DNA of 48,875 bases from Peribacillus saganii (GTDB taxonomy: Bacteria; Bacillota; Bacilli; Bacillales; DSM-1321). Below, one piece after another: positions 7,903-16,225 of this stretch. A program made the position numbers and the translations under genes. Below the pieces are notes generated by a model that was not told the DNA's origin, made no database searches, and saw only the letters and a list, made by a program, of their open reading frames with translations. Where the stretch lies: NCBI RefSeq assembly GCF_003429095.1, contig NZ_QVTE01000011.1, positions 1 through 48,875 of the forward strand. The letters are read 5' to 3'. Each line of letters starts with the position of its first letter. The first letter of the stretch is position 1.

Positions 7903-8214
7903 GCAGCAAAAAGAAGGATCAATGTAACAATTATTGCTTATGGAGAAATCGCGTCTTATTTCGCTAATGTTTACCTTCATTATATGGTTATGAAATTACA
8001 GAAGAGTATGGTGGACGATGGATTGTTAATAGTGCAGATGACCAGAAGTAGTAGCAGGTATTGTGTCGCTGGGGAAAGATAGCCGTGCAGCAAGGACAAG
8101 GCATGCAGGTTTAGTAATGCAATTACAGAAGGAATGATACATGATTTGTATCTCATGGAAATTAAGGTAAAACATAGAAAACTGTTAGAGGAAAGTTTTG
8201 GGGAAACCTCGTGA
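7903..8214 (+). pseudogene. TrmB-like transcriptional regulator, C-terminal remnant
   Basis: Joining three frames gives a continuous protein-like sequence. It runs AAKRRINVTIIAYGE, then YEITEEYGGRWIVNSADD, then PEVVAGIVSLGKDSRAAR with a HAGLVMQ segment, then ITEGMIHDLYLMEI, ending at a TGA at 8212. This resembles the C-terminal effector domain of TrmB-family regulators. Frameshifts fall near 7985, 8043 and 8125. The N-terminal HTH is missing. It is a decayed cargo gene of the integrated element. Confidence 0.6.
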
Positions 8215-8564
8215 ATTTACGCCATAAATTCTCTATTCACCCAGACTTAAAAAAACATTATTTAAAATAAATTTGCTATTGTCTGTTTTACTCAACATAA
8301 GAAGAACAGCATTTCTCATAGAAAATAGGCTGTTCTTGTTCAACTTTCATAACCTATAACAACTCTCATGATCCACCCAGATAAAATAATCCATTCTTGC
8401 ACCTTCCTGTAAAACGAAATTGAAAATGACCCACATGTTTACCAAGATGTTCACAGAAATTCACAAACTTAATTTTTTCATTTAACTTATTAACTTATTT
8501 AACTTAAGAACCTGTTAAATCAAGGTTTTGCGTACTTAATTTGCGTATTTTTTATACTAATATA
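8215..8564. other. Right end of the element, no gene seen
   Basis: AT-rich and without a supported coding sequence. It contains an inverted repeat, AGAACAGC (8303-8310) with GCTGTTCT (8329-8336), and ends at the right attachment repeat. Confidence 0.5.
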
Positions 8565-8608
8565 GCTGGCAGCCAAAAGGTCAGCGGTTCGATCCCGCTA
8601 GTCTCCAT
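8565..8608 (+). repeat. Right attachment site (44-bp copy of tRNA-Ala 3' end)
   Basis: Identical to 2571-2614. It begins in the anticodon arm, so it has no acceptor 5' half or D arm and cannot make a tRNA. It is the original chromosomal 3' end of the tRNA gene, displaced by integration. Confidence 0.92.
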
Positions 8609-8614
8609 ACTAAT

Positions 8615-8649
8615 AAAAACACGATTCCATACTTTGGACTCGTGTTTTT
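8615..8649. terminator. Original tRNA-Ala terminator, also ends msrAB
   Basis: AAAAACACGA (8615-8624) pairs with TCGTGTTTTT (8640-8649), with an inner TCCA/TGGA stem. It is T-rich on both strands, so it can serve the plus-strand tRNA (before integration) and the minus-strand msrAB. Confidence 0.8.
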
Positions 8650-8665
8650 TTATTTCCGCAGAAAC

Positions 8666-9652
8666 TTATTTACTTTCTTCCGTCTTTCGTTTGATTCTGA
8701 ATAAAATTAAAATATCTCCGTACCCTTCCTCCTCCATTTTTTCTTTAGGAATAAACCGCAAAGCCGCCGAATTAATACAGTAGCGTAGTCCGTTTGCACC
8801 AGGCCCATCAGCAAAGACATGACCAAGGTGGGAATCCGCTTCTCGGCTTCTTACTTCCGTTCGCGTCATTCGATGGCTTAAATCAACTTTCTCCTTTACA
8901 CTTGCCGACATAATTGGTTTAGTAAAACTTGGCCAACCGCAGCCGCTATCATATTTATCCTGGGAGCTGAACAATGGTTCCCCTGAAACGATATCTACAT
9001 AAATCCCTTCCTGTTCATTATCATAATATTGATTCTGAAAGGGAGGCTCCGTTCCATTTTCTTGGGTAACATAAAATTGTATATCTGTAAGCTTTTCTTT
9101 TAGTTGCGAATTGTCTTTTGGCCAATGTTCTTTCAGGAAGTCCTCGCGTCCCGATCCTCTTTGGTACAGAGCATAACGGAAGGCATTCTTTTTATAAAAA
9201 TCTTGATGGAATTCTTCAGCACGGTAAAAGGTGCCTGCCGGCAATATTTCCGTCACTATCGGTTTTCTAAATCGACCGGTCTCCGCAAGATATCTTTTAG
9301 AGGCTTCCGCTTCTTGTTTCTGTTTTTGGCTGTGGTAAAAAATCGCAGTTCGATATGATTCACCCCGATCAGAAAACTGGCCTCCTTCATCTGTCGGGTC
9401 AATGGTGCTCCAATAGGTTTGAAGTAATTCCTGATAAGAGATTACAGAAGGATTAAACGTAATTTGGACAGCCTCATAATGACCGGTTGTTCCAGAACAA
9501 ACCTCCTTATATGTTGGGTACTCATTATGCCCTCCTGTATATCCAGAAACCACCTCTATGACGCCCTCCCTTGTATCAAAAGGGGATACCATGCACCAAA
9601 AACAGCCTCCTGCGAAGGCAGCTTTTTCAATAGTTTCATTAGATTCTGCCAT
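8666..9652 (-). CDS. msrAB: Bifunctional methionine sulfoxide reductase MsrA-MsrB
   Basis: A fusion of both methionine sulfoxide reductases, repairing the S and R sulfoxide forms of oxidised Met. The MsrA domain (about residues 8-160) has catalytic motif GCFWC near residue 16. The MsrB domain (about 180-320) has [18 protein letters not shown] and catalytic RYCINS. The paired CxxC motifs that bind zinc in many MsrB proteins are absent, so it is a zinc-less type. AAAGGAGG lies about 9 bp before ATG 9652, while the in-frame TTG at 9661 abuts the ribosome binding site and is unlikely to start translation. Confidence 0.95.
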   Translation of the reverse strand: MAESNETIEKAAFAGGCFWCMVSPFDTREGVIEVVSGYTGGHNEYPTYKEVCSGTTGHYEAVQITFNPSVISYQELLQTYWSTIDPTDEGGQFSDRGESYRTAIFYHSQKQKQEAEASKRYLAETGRFRKPIVTEILPAGTFYRAEEFHQDFYKKNAFRYALYQRGSGREDFLKEHWPKDNSQLKEKLTDIQFYVTQENGTEPPFQNQYYDNEQEGIYVDIVSGEPLFSSQDKYDSGCGWPSFTKPIMSASVKEKVDLSHRMTRTEVRSREADSHLGHVFADGPGANGLRYCINSAALRFIPKEKMEEEGYGDILILFRIKRKTEESK

Positions 9653-9868
9653 GCAAGACAACCTCCTTTCATAAAAGCTCTCTGTCTTTATATTCCCATT
9701 ATTTTATATCCAAAAAATAAAAAAGGGAAATGGTTTTATACATTGAACATCCAACAATACTTTAAAAGTATGGTGTAAAAATCCTCTCCATTTATGTCTT
9801 TTGCCCATCACCACTTGTTTCCATGCTATCGGTCTAGGCTATAAGTCCAGGAGATGAACATATAAAAA

Positions 9869-9897
9869 CCCACGGAGAAAATGAAATTTCCCGTGGG
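9869..9897 (-). terminator. Terminator of DUF5667 gene
   Basis: CCCACGG (9869-9875) pairs with CCGTGGG (9891-9897). On the minus strand a T-run follows. Confidence 0.75.
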
Positions 9898-9946
9898 CTT
9901 CTTAATTTTTTAGCTATTGCGATTGCCTCGCCGAATAGTTTAAAAA

Positions 9947-11245
9947 TCACTCTTTATCTTTGCCTTCTTTTTCTTTACCGACCTTAACTGTTGCCTTTAT
10001 TTCTGTTTTTACTTGCTGTTTGCTTGCATCATGAAGTTCCTTTAATTCTTTCTTTGCCTCTTGATGTTTTTCTTTGACAGTCTGCTTTGCTGCTTCACGT
10101 GTTTGCTTTACTGCTTCACGTTGTTGTTTTACTTCTGCTTTTGCTGCTGATTGTTGTTGTTTTACTTCTGCTTTTGCTGTTGCACGAGCCTGCTTTACTT
10201 CAGCTTTTGCAGCTGTACGAGCTTGTTTAACTTCTGATTTCGCCGCTTGTTGTTGCTTTGCTTCTGCTTCTTCTTTTTGATCTTGTTCAGGCTGGATTAC
10301 TTTAGGTTTTTCAGGCAGAACAATTACTGGAGGCACTGAAACATTAGCCTCTGTCTCCGTTACATCAGCCGTTGGAGTTTGAGAACCATCTGTTTTTGTT
10401 GCTGGGACAGTTGAACCTTCTGTCGCTACTAAACTTATTGCCGCTGTACCGCCAATAGCGGTTTCTTCCGTTTGTTCATTTTCTTTGCCTTCTTTAGCAA
10501 GTGTACTTTCGATTTTTTCTAACTTTTTAGCAAGCTTGGCGTAACTTTTTTCAATGTTCTTTTTCAATGCGGCTTTAGCAGTAGGGTTTTTTACTTTTTC
10601 CAATGCTGCCTTTAAAGCGATAATATTTTGAGAGAGCTTATTCTCCACTTCCTCAAGTTTTGTATCTTCTGTTTCTTTATCTTCTATTTCAGTTTTATCA
10701 TCAGTAGACTTTTCTGTTTCACTCTCTTTAGAATCTTGATCTTTGGTTTCAGTTTCTTTCTCTGATCCTTCTTCTACAATCTTGCCTGCATTCTCCATAA
10801 ACGCAGTAGCTTTTTTAATAGCATTTAATGCTTCTTCTTCTTTTCCAGCATCAAATAATGCTTCTGCTTCAGCAAGTCGCTCTGAAGCGTAGGAAGCAAG
10901 CAATTCAGCTTCTTTCACTTTGTCAAACGTCAATGCTAACTTTATTTTCTCTAATGATGTTTTTGTAAAATAAAAGAAGTCGCCAGGCAATGAAGTTGGA
11001 TTTTCTTTTTTGATTTCTTCTAATTTAGTTTCAGCTTCTTTCAGTGTTTCTTCTGTATTAACGTCTGCACCTGATGTATTTTGTGTATTTACTTCAGTCT
11101 TTAATTCAACCGATGCAGCTTGGTCTGCCGACTTAAGCTCATCAGCAAAAGCAGCAGTTGCTGAGAACGTAAATGTTCCTGCGATTACCATGGCTAACGC
11201 ACTTTTTGCAATCTTGTTCATTTCTTTAGTTGATAGAATTTTCAT
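9947..11245 (-). CDS. Secreted DUF5667 protein with Lys/Ala/Gln-rich helical repeats
   Basis: A signal peptide (hydrophobic core [19 protein letters not shown]) is followed by a DUF5667-type domain recognised by [20 protein letters not shown] and the [19 protein letters not shown] helix. Then come a Glu/Lys/Thr-rich acidic stretch, a second helical segment, and a C-terminal run of about five imperfect 10-11-residue units of the type [11 protein letters not shown], ending in a strongly basic tail. It has no wall-sorting motif. The charge pattern suggests a cell-surface or extracellular polyion-binding role, but function is unknown. GTG at 11257 is part of the AGAGGTG site, so ATG 11245 is preferred. 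Confidence 0.8.
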   Translation of the reverse strand: MKILSTKEMNKIAKSALAMVIAGTFTFSATAAFADELKSADQAASVELKTEVNTQNTSGADVNTEETLKEAETKLEEIKKENPTSLPGDFFYFTKTSLEKIKLALTFDKVKEAELLASYASERLAEAEALFDAGKEEEALNAIKKATAFMENAGKIVEEGSEKETETKDQDSKESETEKSTDDKTEIEDKETEDTKLEEVENKLSQNIIALKAALEKVKNPTAKAALKKNIEKSYAKLAKKLEKIESTLAKEGKENEQTEETAIGGTAAISLVATEGSTVPATKTDGSQTPTADVTETEANVSVPPVIVLPEKPKVIQPEQDQKEEAEAKQQQAAKSEVKQARTAAKAEVKQARATAKAEVKQQQSAAKAEVKQQREAVKQTREAAKQTVKEKHQEAKKELKELHDASKQQVKTEIKATVKVGKEKEGKDKE

Positions 11246-11785
11246 AATATATTTCACCTCTAGTTTTATTAAGCGGCCCGCTTTTTCGTAATAGTTTACG
11301 ATTAGTTTTAATAGGGTTATGGGGGTGAATTTTGTTAATAGTACTATTAACCTAAATAATAGAGTTTAAAATAGATTTTTTCCATTTTTAAAAAGGAATA
11401 AAGGCCCTTTTCGACTATTAAGTTAGTGCAATTGCCCAGGTTAAAGGAAGAATCGCTAAGATTACCACATCCTCACCACCCTGAATTCTGATGTAACAAG
11501 TTAAAAATTATCCAGCTGCTCAAACGAAAAGTCGCAGGTTTTCTAGCGGAACGGGTTAAAAAAGAATGGTGACTGATTTTATGCCTACCGTCTATTTTTT
11601 CGTATACAAATATTTTCCTTGTGAAGCTCTAACTTACCTACAGGCCACGGCAGTAATTCAATTCAACCTTACAAAAAAGTCGAAAAAATTGAAAAATATT
11701 TCTAGTTATGAGAAACATTCGGGGGGTATCAGAATGAACGGGACAGGTACAGCTTGACTCATTCCTCTTTAAAGGAGATTATTTT
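11246..11785. other. Gap with an 18-bp palindrome, no clear gene
   Basis: Positions 11334-11351 read GTTAATAGTACTATTAAC, a perfect palindrome about 90 bp upstream of the DUF5667 gene and a candidate operator. A short GC-rich near-palindrome (about 11270-11283) lies in that gene's leader. On the plus strand a 7-codon ORF (MNGTGTA, 11734-11757) with a GGGGGG site precedes the M50-like gene. The rest shows no supported coding. Confidence 0.4.
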
Positions 11786-12295
11786 ATGTTTGGAATATCA
11801 GATGTATTTAAATTTCTTATTTCATTTTTCATAATCTTTCCGATTGTTACCTTTATACACTTGAGCGGCCATATCTTTTTTGTAACTATCTTCGGAGGAA
11901 CTCAGAAAAAGATTGTTATAGGTTGCGGGAATAAACTTTTTTCGTTTTTCCAAGTGGAAGTGAGAAAGTACTATTTTTGGAACGGAGCCTGTGAGTTTAA
12001 ATCGATTAAGTATGATAATCGCATAACAAACACTTTGATTTATCTTGGCGGTGCGTTATTCAATGTTACGAGCATATTTTTAATAAATGGTCTTGTATTT
12101 CTTGGCATGATGAATAAGTCTGTGATTGTTTATCAATTTATTTACTTTTCCTTCTATGTGCTGTTTTTCTCATTATTTCCCATGCACTTTGCTGACGGGA
12201 CTCCCAGCGATGGCAAGGCGGCCATTCTCTCTTTAAAGAATCATTATAATGATAAAATTACTGGAGATATCACTTTAAGGAAAGAGAATGACTAG
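11786..12295 (+). CDS. M50-like membrane protein with degenerate protease motif
   Basis: The 169-residue protein has about four membrane segments. The first contains FIHLSGHIFF where site-2 proteases have HExxH (two His kept, Glu replaced by Ser). The last ends in LFPMHFADGTPSDGKAA, similar to the second metal-binding motif NxxPxxxxDG. The layout is that of small M50/SREBP-cleaving-like proteins, but without the catalytic Glu it is probably not a normal protease. AAAGGAGA lies before the ATG. It stands alone and ends at a strong terminator (12323-12350). Confidence 0.55.
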   Translation: MFGISDVFKFLISFFIIFPIVTFIHLSGHIFFVTIFGGTQKKIVIGCGNKLFSFFQVEVRKYYFWNGACEFKSIKYDNRITNTLIYLGGALFNVTSIFLINGLVFLGMMNKSVIVYQFIYFSFYVLFFSLFPMHFADGTPSDGKAAILSLKNHYNDKITGDITLRKEND

Positions 12296-12322
12296 AAACA
12301 AATTATGAATAGAGCCCCCAAA

Positions 12323-12350
12323 AAACCGTCCGGAGTCCCCCGGACGGTTT
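12323..12350. terminator. Terminator after M50-like gene and thiamine operon
   Basis: AAACCGTCCGG (12323-12333) pairs perfectly with CCGGACGGTTT (12340-12350). A-rich sequence before and T-rich after make it usable from both sides. Confidence 0.85.
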
Positions 12351-12405
12351 AATGATTACATTTAATTGACATTAGGTATGTTTACTGGATTTATTTTTGT
12401 ATAAG

Positions 12406-13170
12406 CTAAAGCGCATAAAGCAGCCTTGTATTTATATTAAGCTGCTTTTCAGCCTGATCTATGGAAACCCCCTTGATCTGGGCTATCACTTTTGCCGACT
12501 CTTTTATCATGTACGGATGTGTCATTTGACCCTTAAATGGCCCTTCAAATGGCCAGGGCCCGTCTGTTTCCACCATCAGCTGTTCAATTGGGAACCTTTC
12601 TGCCAGCGTTTGAATTTCTTTCTCATACACGATGTCAGGTGTTACAGAAATAAAGTAGCCATTTTGGGCTATTCTTTCGGTTGTCACTAAATCACCTTTA
12701 AACCAATGAAAATGAGCTCTACTGATAGAGTGCTTTTCAAGAAGGTCGCAAACTACAGGTGCATCCTCATAGACTGCATGCAGAACAATTGGCATATCTA
12801 GCTCCTTTGCCAGCTTCACAAAATTTTCTAGCAGTTCGATATAGCCCTCCAAAGGAATGTTGTATTTTTTTCTTGAATAATAAGGTAACCCTACTTCTCC
12901 GACTGCTATCATTTTTTCATGGTTATGGTGTATCCAACGAAAAAGCTTCTGCACTTCCGCTTCATCCAGGAGCGGCTGTTCCGGATGGTAGCCGAATGCC
13001 GGTTTTACTTTTTTGTATGTGCCGGCTAGTTCGAGATTCCTTTTACAGGAATTTAGGTCAAATGAGACAGAAATAAGTGCTTCAATTGCCTCAACTCCTT
13101 TCATAATCAAACCGATTTCTTGCGCATTATATAGATCGAGATGGATATGCGAGTCAATCAGCTTATTCAT
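12406..13170 (-). CDS. TatD-family metal-dependent hydrolase
   Basis: An amidohydrolase-fold enzyme with the TatD metal ligands: DSHIHLD at the start, GEVGLPYY in the middle, VLHAV, HFHWF and the terminal ETDGPWPF. The length (254) is normal. TatD proteins are mostly known as metal-dependent DNases. Its ATG at 13170 overlaps the stop of the ABC ATPase by 8 bp and has AGGTGG upstream, so it is translated as the last gene of the TPP-riboswitch operon. By position it may act on an imported thiamine breakdown product, perhaps taking the place of the deformylase YlmB. That role is inference. Confidence 0.85.
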   Translation of the reverse strand: MNKLIDSHIHLDLYNAQEIGLIMKGVEAIEALISVSFDLNSCKRNLELAGTYKKVKPAFGYHPEQPLLDEAEVQKLFRWIHHNHEKMIAVGEVGLPYYSRKKYNIPLEGYIELLENFVKLAKELDMPIVLHAVYEDAPVVCDLLEKHSISRAHFHWFKGDLVTTERIAQNGYFISVTPDIVYEKEIQTLAERFPIEQLMVETDGPWPFEGPFKGQMTHPYMIKESAKVIAQIKGVSIDQAEKQLNINTRLLYAL

Positions 13171-13906
13171 TCGGTCCACCTGTAAGGGCATAATGAATTT
13201 TCCTTTTCCACTTTAAAAAATCATCCGTCAGCAATAGACTTTCATTTCTTGGCCTTAAATAAGGAACGTTAAATTCTGCTTTGACCTTCGCAGGCTTTTC
13301 TGAAAGGACTATTATCCGATCAGAAAGGAATAAGGCTTCTTCAATATTGTGGGTAATAAACAATACTGTACGCCGGTATTCTTCCCAGATGGATAAAAGC
13401 CATTTCTGCATCTCCAGCCTTGTTAGTTCATCCAGGGCCGAAAATGGTTCATCGAGGCAAATCATTGATTGTGGGCTAAGCAGGGCACGAATAAAAGCAG
13501 CTCTTTGTTTCATCCCCCCCGAAAGCTCATTTGGAAACGCTTTTTCGTAAGCCTCCAGGCCGGCTTTTTTCAACATGTCCATTGCTCTTTCAGGATCCTT
13601 CTTCCCGTGGAGTTCCTGACCAAGCAGGACATTCTGCAGTATATTTTTCCAGGGCAGAAGTGAAGGTGTTTGGGGCATGTAACTTATAAACCCCCTTTTC
13701 CCATTTATTTCCTTCCCCATAAGCTGGATAGATCCGTTATCAGGTGCCAGAATTCCGCCAATCAAATGAAAAATAGTGCTTTTTCCGGTGCCGGATGGCC
13801 CTAGTATTGAAACAAACTCACCTTCTTCAATGGTTAAATCAAATTCTCTCAAGACAACATTGCCGCTAAATTGTTTCGAAAGCTTAGTAATTTGCAAATG
13901 GCTCAC
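13163..13906 (-). CDS. thiZ: ABC transporter ATPase for thiamine pyrimidine precursor (ThiZ-like)
   Basis: A 247-residue ABC ATPase of the nitrate/taurine/thiamine-precursor group. The Walker A is GPSGTGKST, the signature is LSGGMKQR, the Walker B is SMICLDEPFSALD and the switch His lies in LFITHNIEEAL. It energises uptake of the hydroxymethylpyrimidine precursor bound by the ThiY-like lipoprotein. It overlaps the permease stop by 4 bp and the TatD gene start by 8 bp. Assignment to the thiamine system rests on the operon and the riboswitch. Confidence 0.9.
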   Translation of the reverse strand: MSHLQITKLSKQFSGNVVLREFDLTIEEGEFVSILGPSGTGKSTIFHLIGGILAPDNGSIQLMGKEINGKRGFISYMPQTPSLLPWKNILQNVLLGQELHGKKDPERAMDMLKKAGLEAYEKAFPNELSGGMKQRAAFIRALLSPQSMICLDEPFSALDELTRLEMQKWLLSIWEEYRRTVLFITHNIEEALFLSDRIIVLSEKPAKVKAEFNVPYLRPRNESLLLTDDFLKWKRKIHYALTGGPNE

Positions 13907-14670
13907 TGTTTTTCACTCCTTTCATTTGTCCAGCGGACTAACCGGCGTTCTGCCAGCATGATGACTGCAAAGAATAATAAGCTAAGAAGCATGATTGCAA
14001 AAATAGCAACAAACACCCTGTCAGTCCTGAATGAGGAGGAAGCAAGTGTCATATAAACACCAATCCCTTCCTTTGCCCCGAGCCATTCAGAGATAACTGC
14101 TCCCATGACACTATAGGTTGCAGAAATTTTCAAACCTGAAAAAACAGATGGCAATGAATAGGGCAGCTCCAATTTCCAAAAAAGCTGGCCCCTCGTAGCA
14201 CCTGCCATAATCATATAATGCTTCAGTTCAGGGGCAGTCTGCTTGAAACCATCCAAAGCAGCTACAGTAATCGGAAAAAAGCATACTAATGTAATAACAA
14301 TCAGCTTAGGCAATAGCCCAAAGCCAAACCAAATAACTAACAGCGGGGCAAGAACGATTATTGGTATGTTTTGAGATAAAATTAACAAAGGATAAATCGC
14401 TTCTCTTATGGTCGGTAAAAGATGCAGGACAATGGCTGTTAAAAGTCCGATGCTTGAACCTATAAAAAACCCAAGCATGGCAAGTTTCACCGTTGAAACT
14501 AAATGTGGCGAGAAGCCCGCCCAGCCTGCATACGCTTCTGAACCGATATGGATCGGGGCAGGAAGCAGCCATTCCGGAACGCCTGCAGTTTTAACGCTTA
14601 TTTCCCATACAATGAATAAAAGGAGGAGAACCGCGAACGGTCTCCATCCTTTCAGTAACTTTATACCCAT
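13903..14670 (-). CDS. thiX: ABC transporter permease for thiamine pyrimidine precursor (ThiX-like)
   Basis: A six-helix permease of the BPD_transp_1 type (255 residues). The cytoplasmic coupling loop DGFKQTAPELKHYMIMAGAT matches the EAA motif (xxxGA). Its ATG overlaps the stop of the upstream thiamine-binding gene (TAATG) and its own stop overlaps the ATPase start, so the genes are translationally coupled. It should form the membrane channel with the ThiZ-like ATPase. Confidence 0.9.
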   Translation of the reverse strand: MGIKLLKGWRPFAVLLLLFIVWEISVKTAGVPEWLLPAPIHIGSEAYAGWAGFSPHLVSTVKLAMLGFFIGSSIGLLTAIVLHLLPTIREAIYPLLILSQNIPIIVLAPLLVIWFGFGLLPKLIVITLVCFFPITVAALDGFKQTAPELKHYMIMAGATRGQLFWKLELPYSLPSVFSGLKISATYSVMGAVISEWLGAKEGIGVYMTLASSSFRTDRVFVAIFAIMLLSLLFFAVIMLAERRLVRWTNERSEKQ

Positions 14671-14963
14671 TATCGATACTTCTCCGTCAGCTGCCCCATA
14701 GAGATGCCATCTGGCTGGTAGAGGATTTTCACTTGAGATATCACATTAATGCTGCCCATTTCGACCATTCTTTGATTCATTTCAGAAATAATCCGAATTA
14801 ATTCCTCAAGTTCCCCTTCCATTGTTGTTTCCAGCGGATGAACTTCATATTTCACCCCGGAATTCGCTATAACTGCTATCGCTTCATCAACGTATGGAAG
14901 GACACTCTCACCATTTTGGGTCTTGGGGATAATTTGAATGCTTACCAATGAATTAGCCATCAT
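14670..14963 (-). CDS. MTH1187/YqgV-family thiamine-binding protein
   Basis: About 97 residues. The fold is recognised by VSIQIIPKTQNGES at the start and YEVHPLETTMEGELEELI in the middle, as in the MTH1187/YkoF-like thiamine-binding family (PF01910). These small ferredoxin-fold proteins bind thiamine or its pyrimidine part, so placement between ThiY and ThiX fits a precursor-binding or handover role. Two adjacent ATG codons (14963 and 14960) follow GGGAGG; either may start. The upstream in-frame codons lie inside the previous gene. Confidence 0.85.
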   Translation of the reverse strand: MMANSLVSIQIIPKTQNGESVLPYVDEAIAVIANSGVKYEVHPLETTMEGELEELIRIISEMNQRMVEMGSINVISQVKILYQPDGISMGQLTEKYR

Positions 14964-14973
14964 TATGACCTCC

Positions 14974-15984
14974 CTATTTCTCAGGTAAAAATTCGTTTGT
15001 GAATGCTTTTTTGGCATCTAATTGTTTATCGAGAAGTCCATTATCATGCATCCAGGTTGCATAATTGTCCCAAACCTCGAGCTTTTGCTCACCCCATCTG
15101 GAAGCATCATCCTGGTACTTTGGAGACAGCCACTCCTGGCTCCTTTTAACTAGTTCGGCATCCAGGTCAGGAACGGCCTCTAATAGAATGTCTGCTGAAT
15201 CTGCCGGGTTGTCTATCGCATATTGATACCCTTTTGAAACAGCTGTAACAAACGATTTGATAGTATCAGGATTTTCCGCGATCATTTTTTCATTTGTAGT
15301 GATAACTGGCGTATAGTAATCCAGCTTTTGAGAGTAATCCGTCAGGTTAACCATGTTGATTTTTTCCCCTCGTATTTCTGCTTGAACACCAGTCCATCCA
15401 TAATAAATCCATGCAAAGTCAATATCCCTCTTAACAGCTGTGAAAAAATCGGCATCTCCCATATTGATGAATGACACTTTATTTATATCAGCACCTTGTT
15501 GCTTCATTAACGATTCAATAACTGATTTCTCTACAGGAGAACCCCAGCCTCCATAGGTTTTACCCTCAAAGTCTTTTGGGGTTTTAATGTCTTTTGCTGC
15601 TGGCGAGGCAAAGCCGGAAGTATTGTGTTGGATGACAGCTGCCACTGAGACAAGGGGAACTCCCTGGACGCGCGCTTGGGTTACACCTTCCTGGTAGCCC
15701 ACCCCAAACTCGGATTTTCCTGATGCAACGAGTTGGCTTGCATCCGATTCACCAGGCATAATAATCTCCACATCAAGCCCTTCTTCTTTAAAATATCCTT
15801 TTTCCTTTGCAACATATAAACCGGTATGGTTTGTGTTGGGTGTCCAATCAAGGACAATAGAAACTTTTTGCAATGATTCCTTGTCTTTTTCCTCTTTTTC
15901 TGTTGACACAGCTTTGTCTTCCTGATTGCCACATCCTGCGAGCAAAAGCATCAAACCAAAAATCAAAATAAACGCTTTTTTCAT
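14974..15984 (-). CDS. thiY: ThiY-like substrate-binding lipoprotein (thiamine pyrimidine precursor)
   Basis: A lipoprotein with signal FGLMLLLAGC (lipobox Cys18) and an NMT1/THI5-like domain, seen in VSIVLDWTPNTNHTGLYVA and YFKEEGLDVEI. This family includes ThiY, which binds N-formyl-aminopyrimidine, and the pyrimidine synthase Thi5. The first gene after the TPP riboswitch, it has GGAGG 6 bp from the ATG. Under thiamine shortage it should deliver salvaged pyrimidine to the ThiXZ transporter. Ligand identity is inferred from the family and riboswitch. Confidence 0.9.
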   Translation of the reverse strand: MKKAFILIFGLMLLLAGCGNQEDKAVSTEKEEKDKESLQKVSIVLDWTPNTNHTGLYVAKEKGYFKEEGLDVEIIMPGESDASQLVASGKSEFGVGYQEGVTQARVQGVPLVSVAAVIQHNTSGFASPAAKDIKTPKDFEGKTYGGWGSPVEKSVIESLMKQQGADINKVSFINMGDADFFTAVKRDIDFAWIYYGWTGVQAEIRGEKINMVNLTDYSQKLDYYTPVITTNEKMIAENPDTIKSFVTAVSKGYQYAIDNPADSADILLEAVPDLDAELVKRSQEWLSPKYQDDASRWGEQKLEVWDNYATWMHDNGLLDKQLDAKKAFTNEFLPEK

Positions 15985-16039
15985 GATTATCCTCCTTGTA
16001 TGTCGGGTAAGAATACTAAAGTCAGGGGCATAACAAAAA

Positions 16040-16065
16040 GCGCCCAGGCATTGAACCCAGGGCGC
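16040..16065 (-). terminator. Riboswitch-controlled terminator of thiamine operon
   Basis: On the minus strand GCGCCC pairs with GGGCGC (plus two more G-C pairs after a mismatch) and TTTTTG follows. It lies between the TPP aptamer and thiY, so it is the likely expression platform: TPP binding favours termination. Confidence 0.8.
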
Positions 16066-16102
16066 ATATTGACAAACAATATAATTCTATCGTTTTAGAA
16101 TA

Positions 16103-16191
16103 TGTTCCCTCCGCTGGTCTCAACCAGATCAGGTTCAAAGAGTTAGCATCTTAAGGATGCAATCTCAACCGGCAAACACCGGTCCCCCTAC
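16103..16191 (-). ncRNA. TPP riboswitch (THI element)
   Basis: The minus strand carries the conserved THI-box parts in order: AGGGGGACC, GGTTGAGATTGC, ACCTGATCTGG and GCGGAGGGAAC. These are the P1/P2/P4/P5 landmarks of the thiamine-pyrophosphate aptamer. It precedes a terminator and the thiY operon, showing that all five genes are repressed by TPP. Confidence 0.95.
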
Positions 16192-16225
16192 TTATTCCTA
16201 CCTATTCAGTTATCTTCCAATTTTT

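Larger units (their letters stand above)
2571..8608. mobile_element. Degenerate integrative element in tRNA-Ala carrying inducible beta-lactamase
   Basis: The segment is bounded by exact 44-bp tRNA-derived repeats. It starts with a truncated tyrosine integrase transcribed toward the tRNA, a common layout for tRNA-integrated elements. Cargo is an intact blaI-blaR1/bla regulon and an intact MEDS-domain gene. A HemAT-like fragment and a TrmB-like gene are broken by frameshifts. No replication, excisionase or conjugation genes are seen, so the element is probably immobile by itself. Excision would restore the tRNA with its original terminator at 8615-8649. Confidence 0.85.

Noticed and set aside
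8340..8470. Possible IS21-type end in the right part of the element
   Set aside because: A TGACCCAC-like string is present, but there is no transposase, partner end or target duplication.
8565..8608. Second tRNA-Ala gene
   Set aside because: Only the 3' 43 bases of the tRNA are present; the acceptor 5' strand, D arm and 5' half of the anticodon stem are missing, so it cannot fold.
10074..10280. Cys/Phe/Ala-rich open frame antisense to the DUF5667 gene
   Set aside because: It is the mirror of the Lys/Ala/Gln repeats of the real gene and has no start site.
11566..11757. 63-residue open frame on the plus strand
   Set aside because: Weak start, no matching family, and low protein-like character; only its last seven codons have a possible ribosome binding site.
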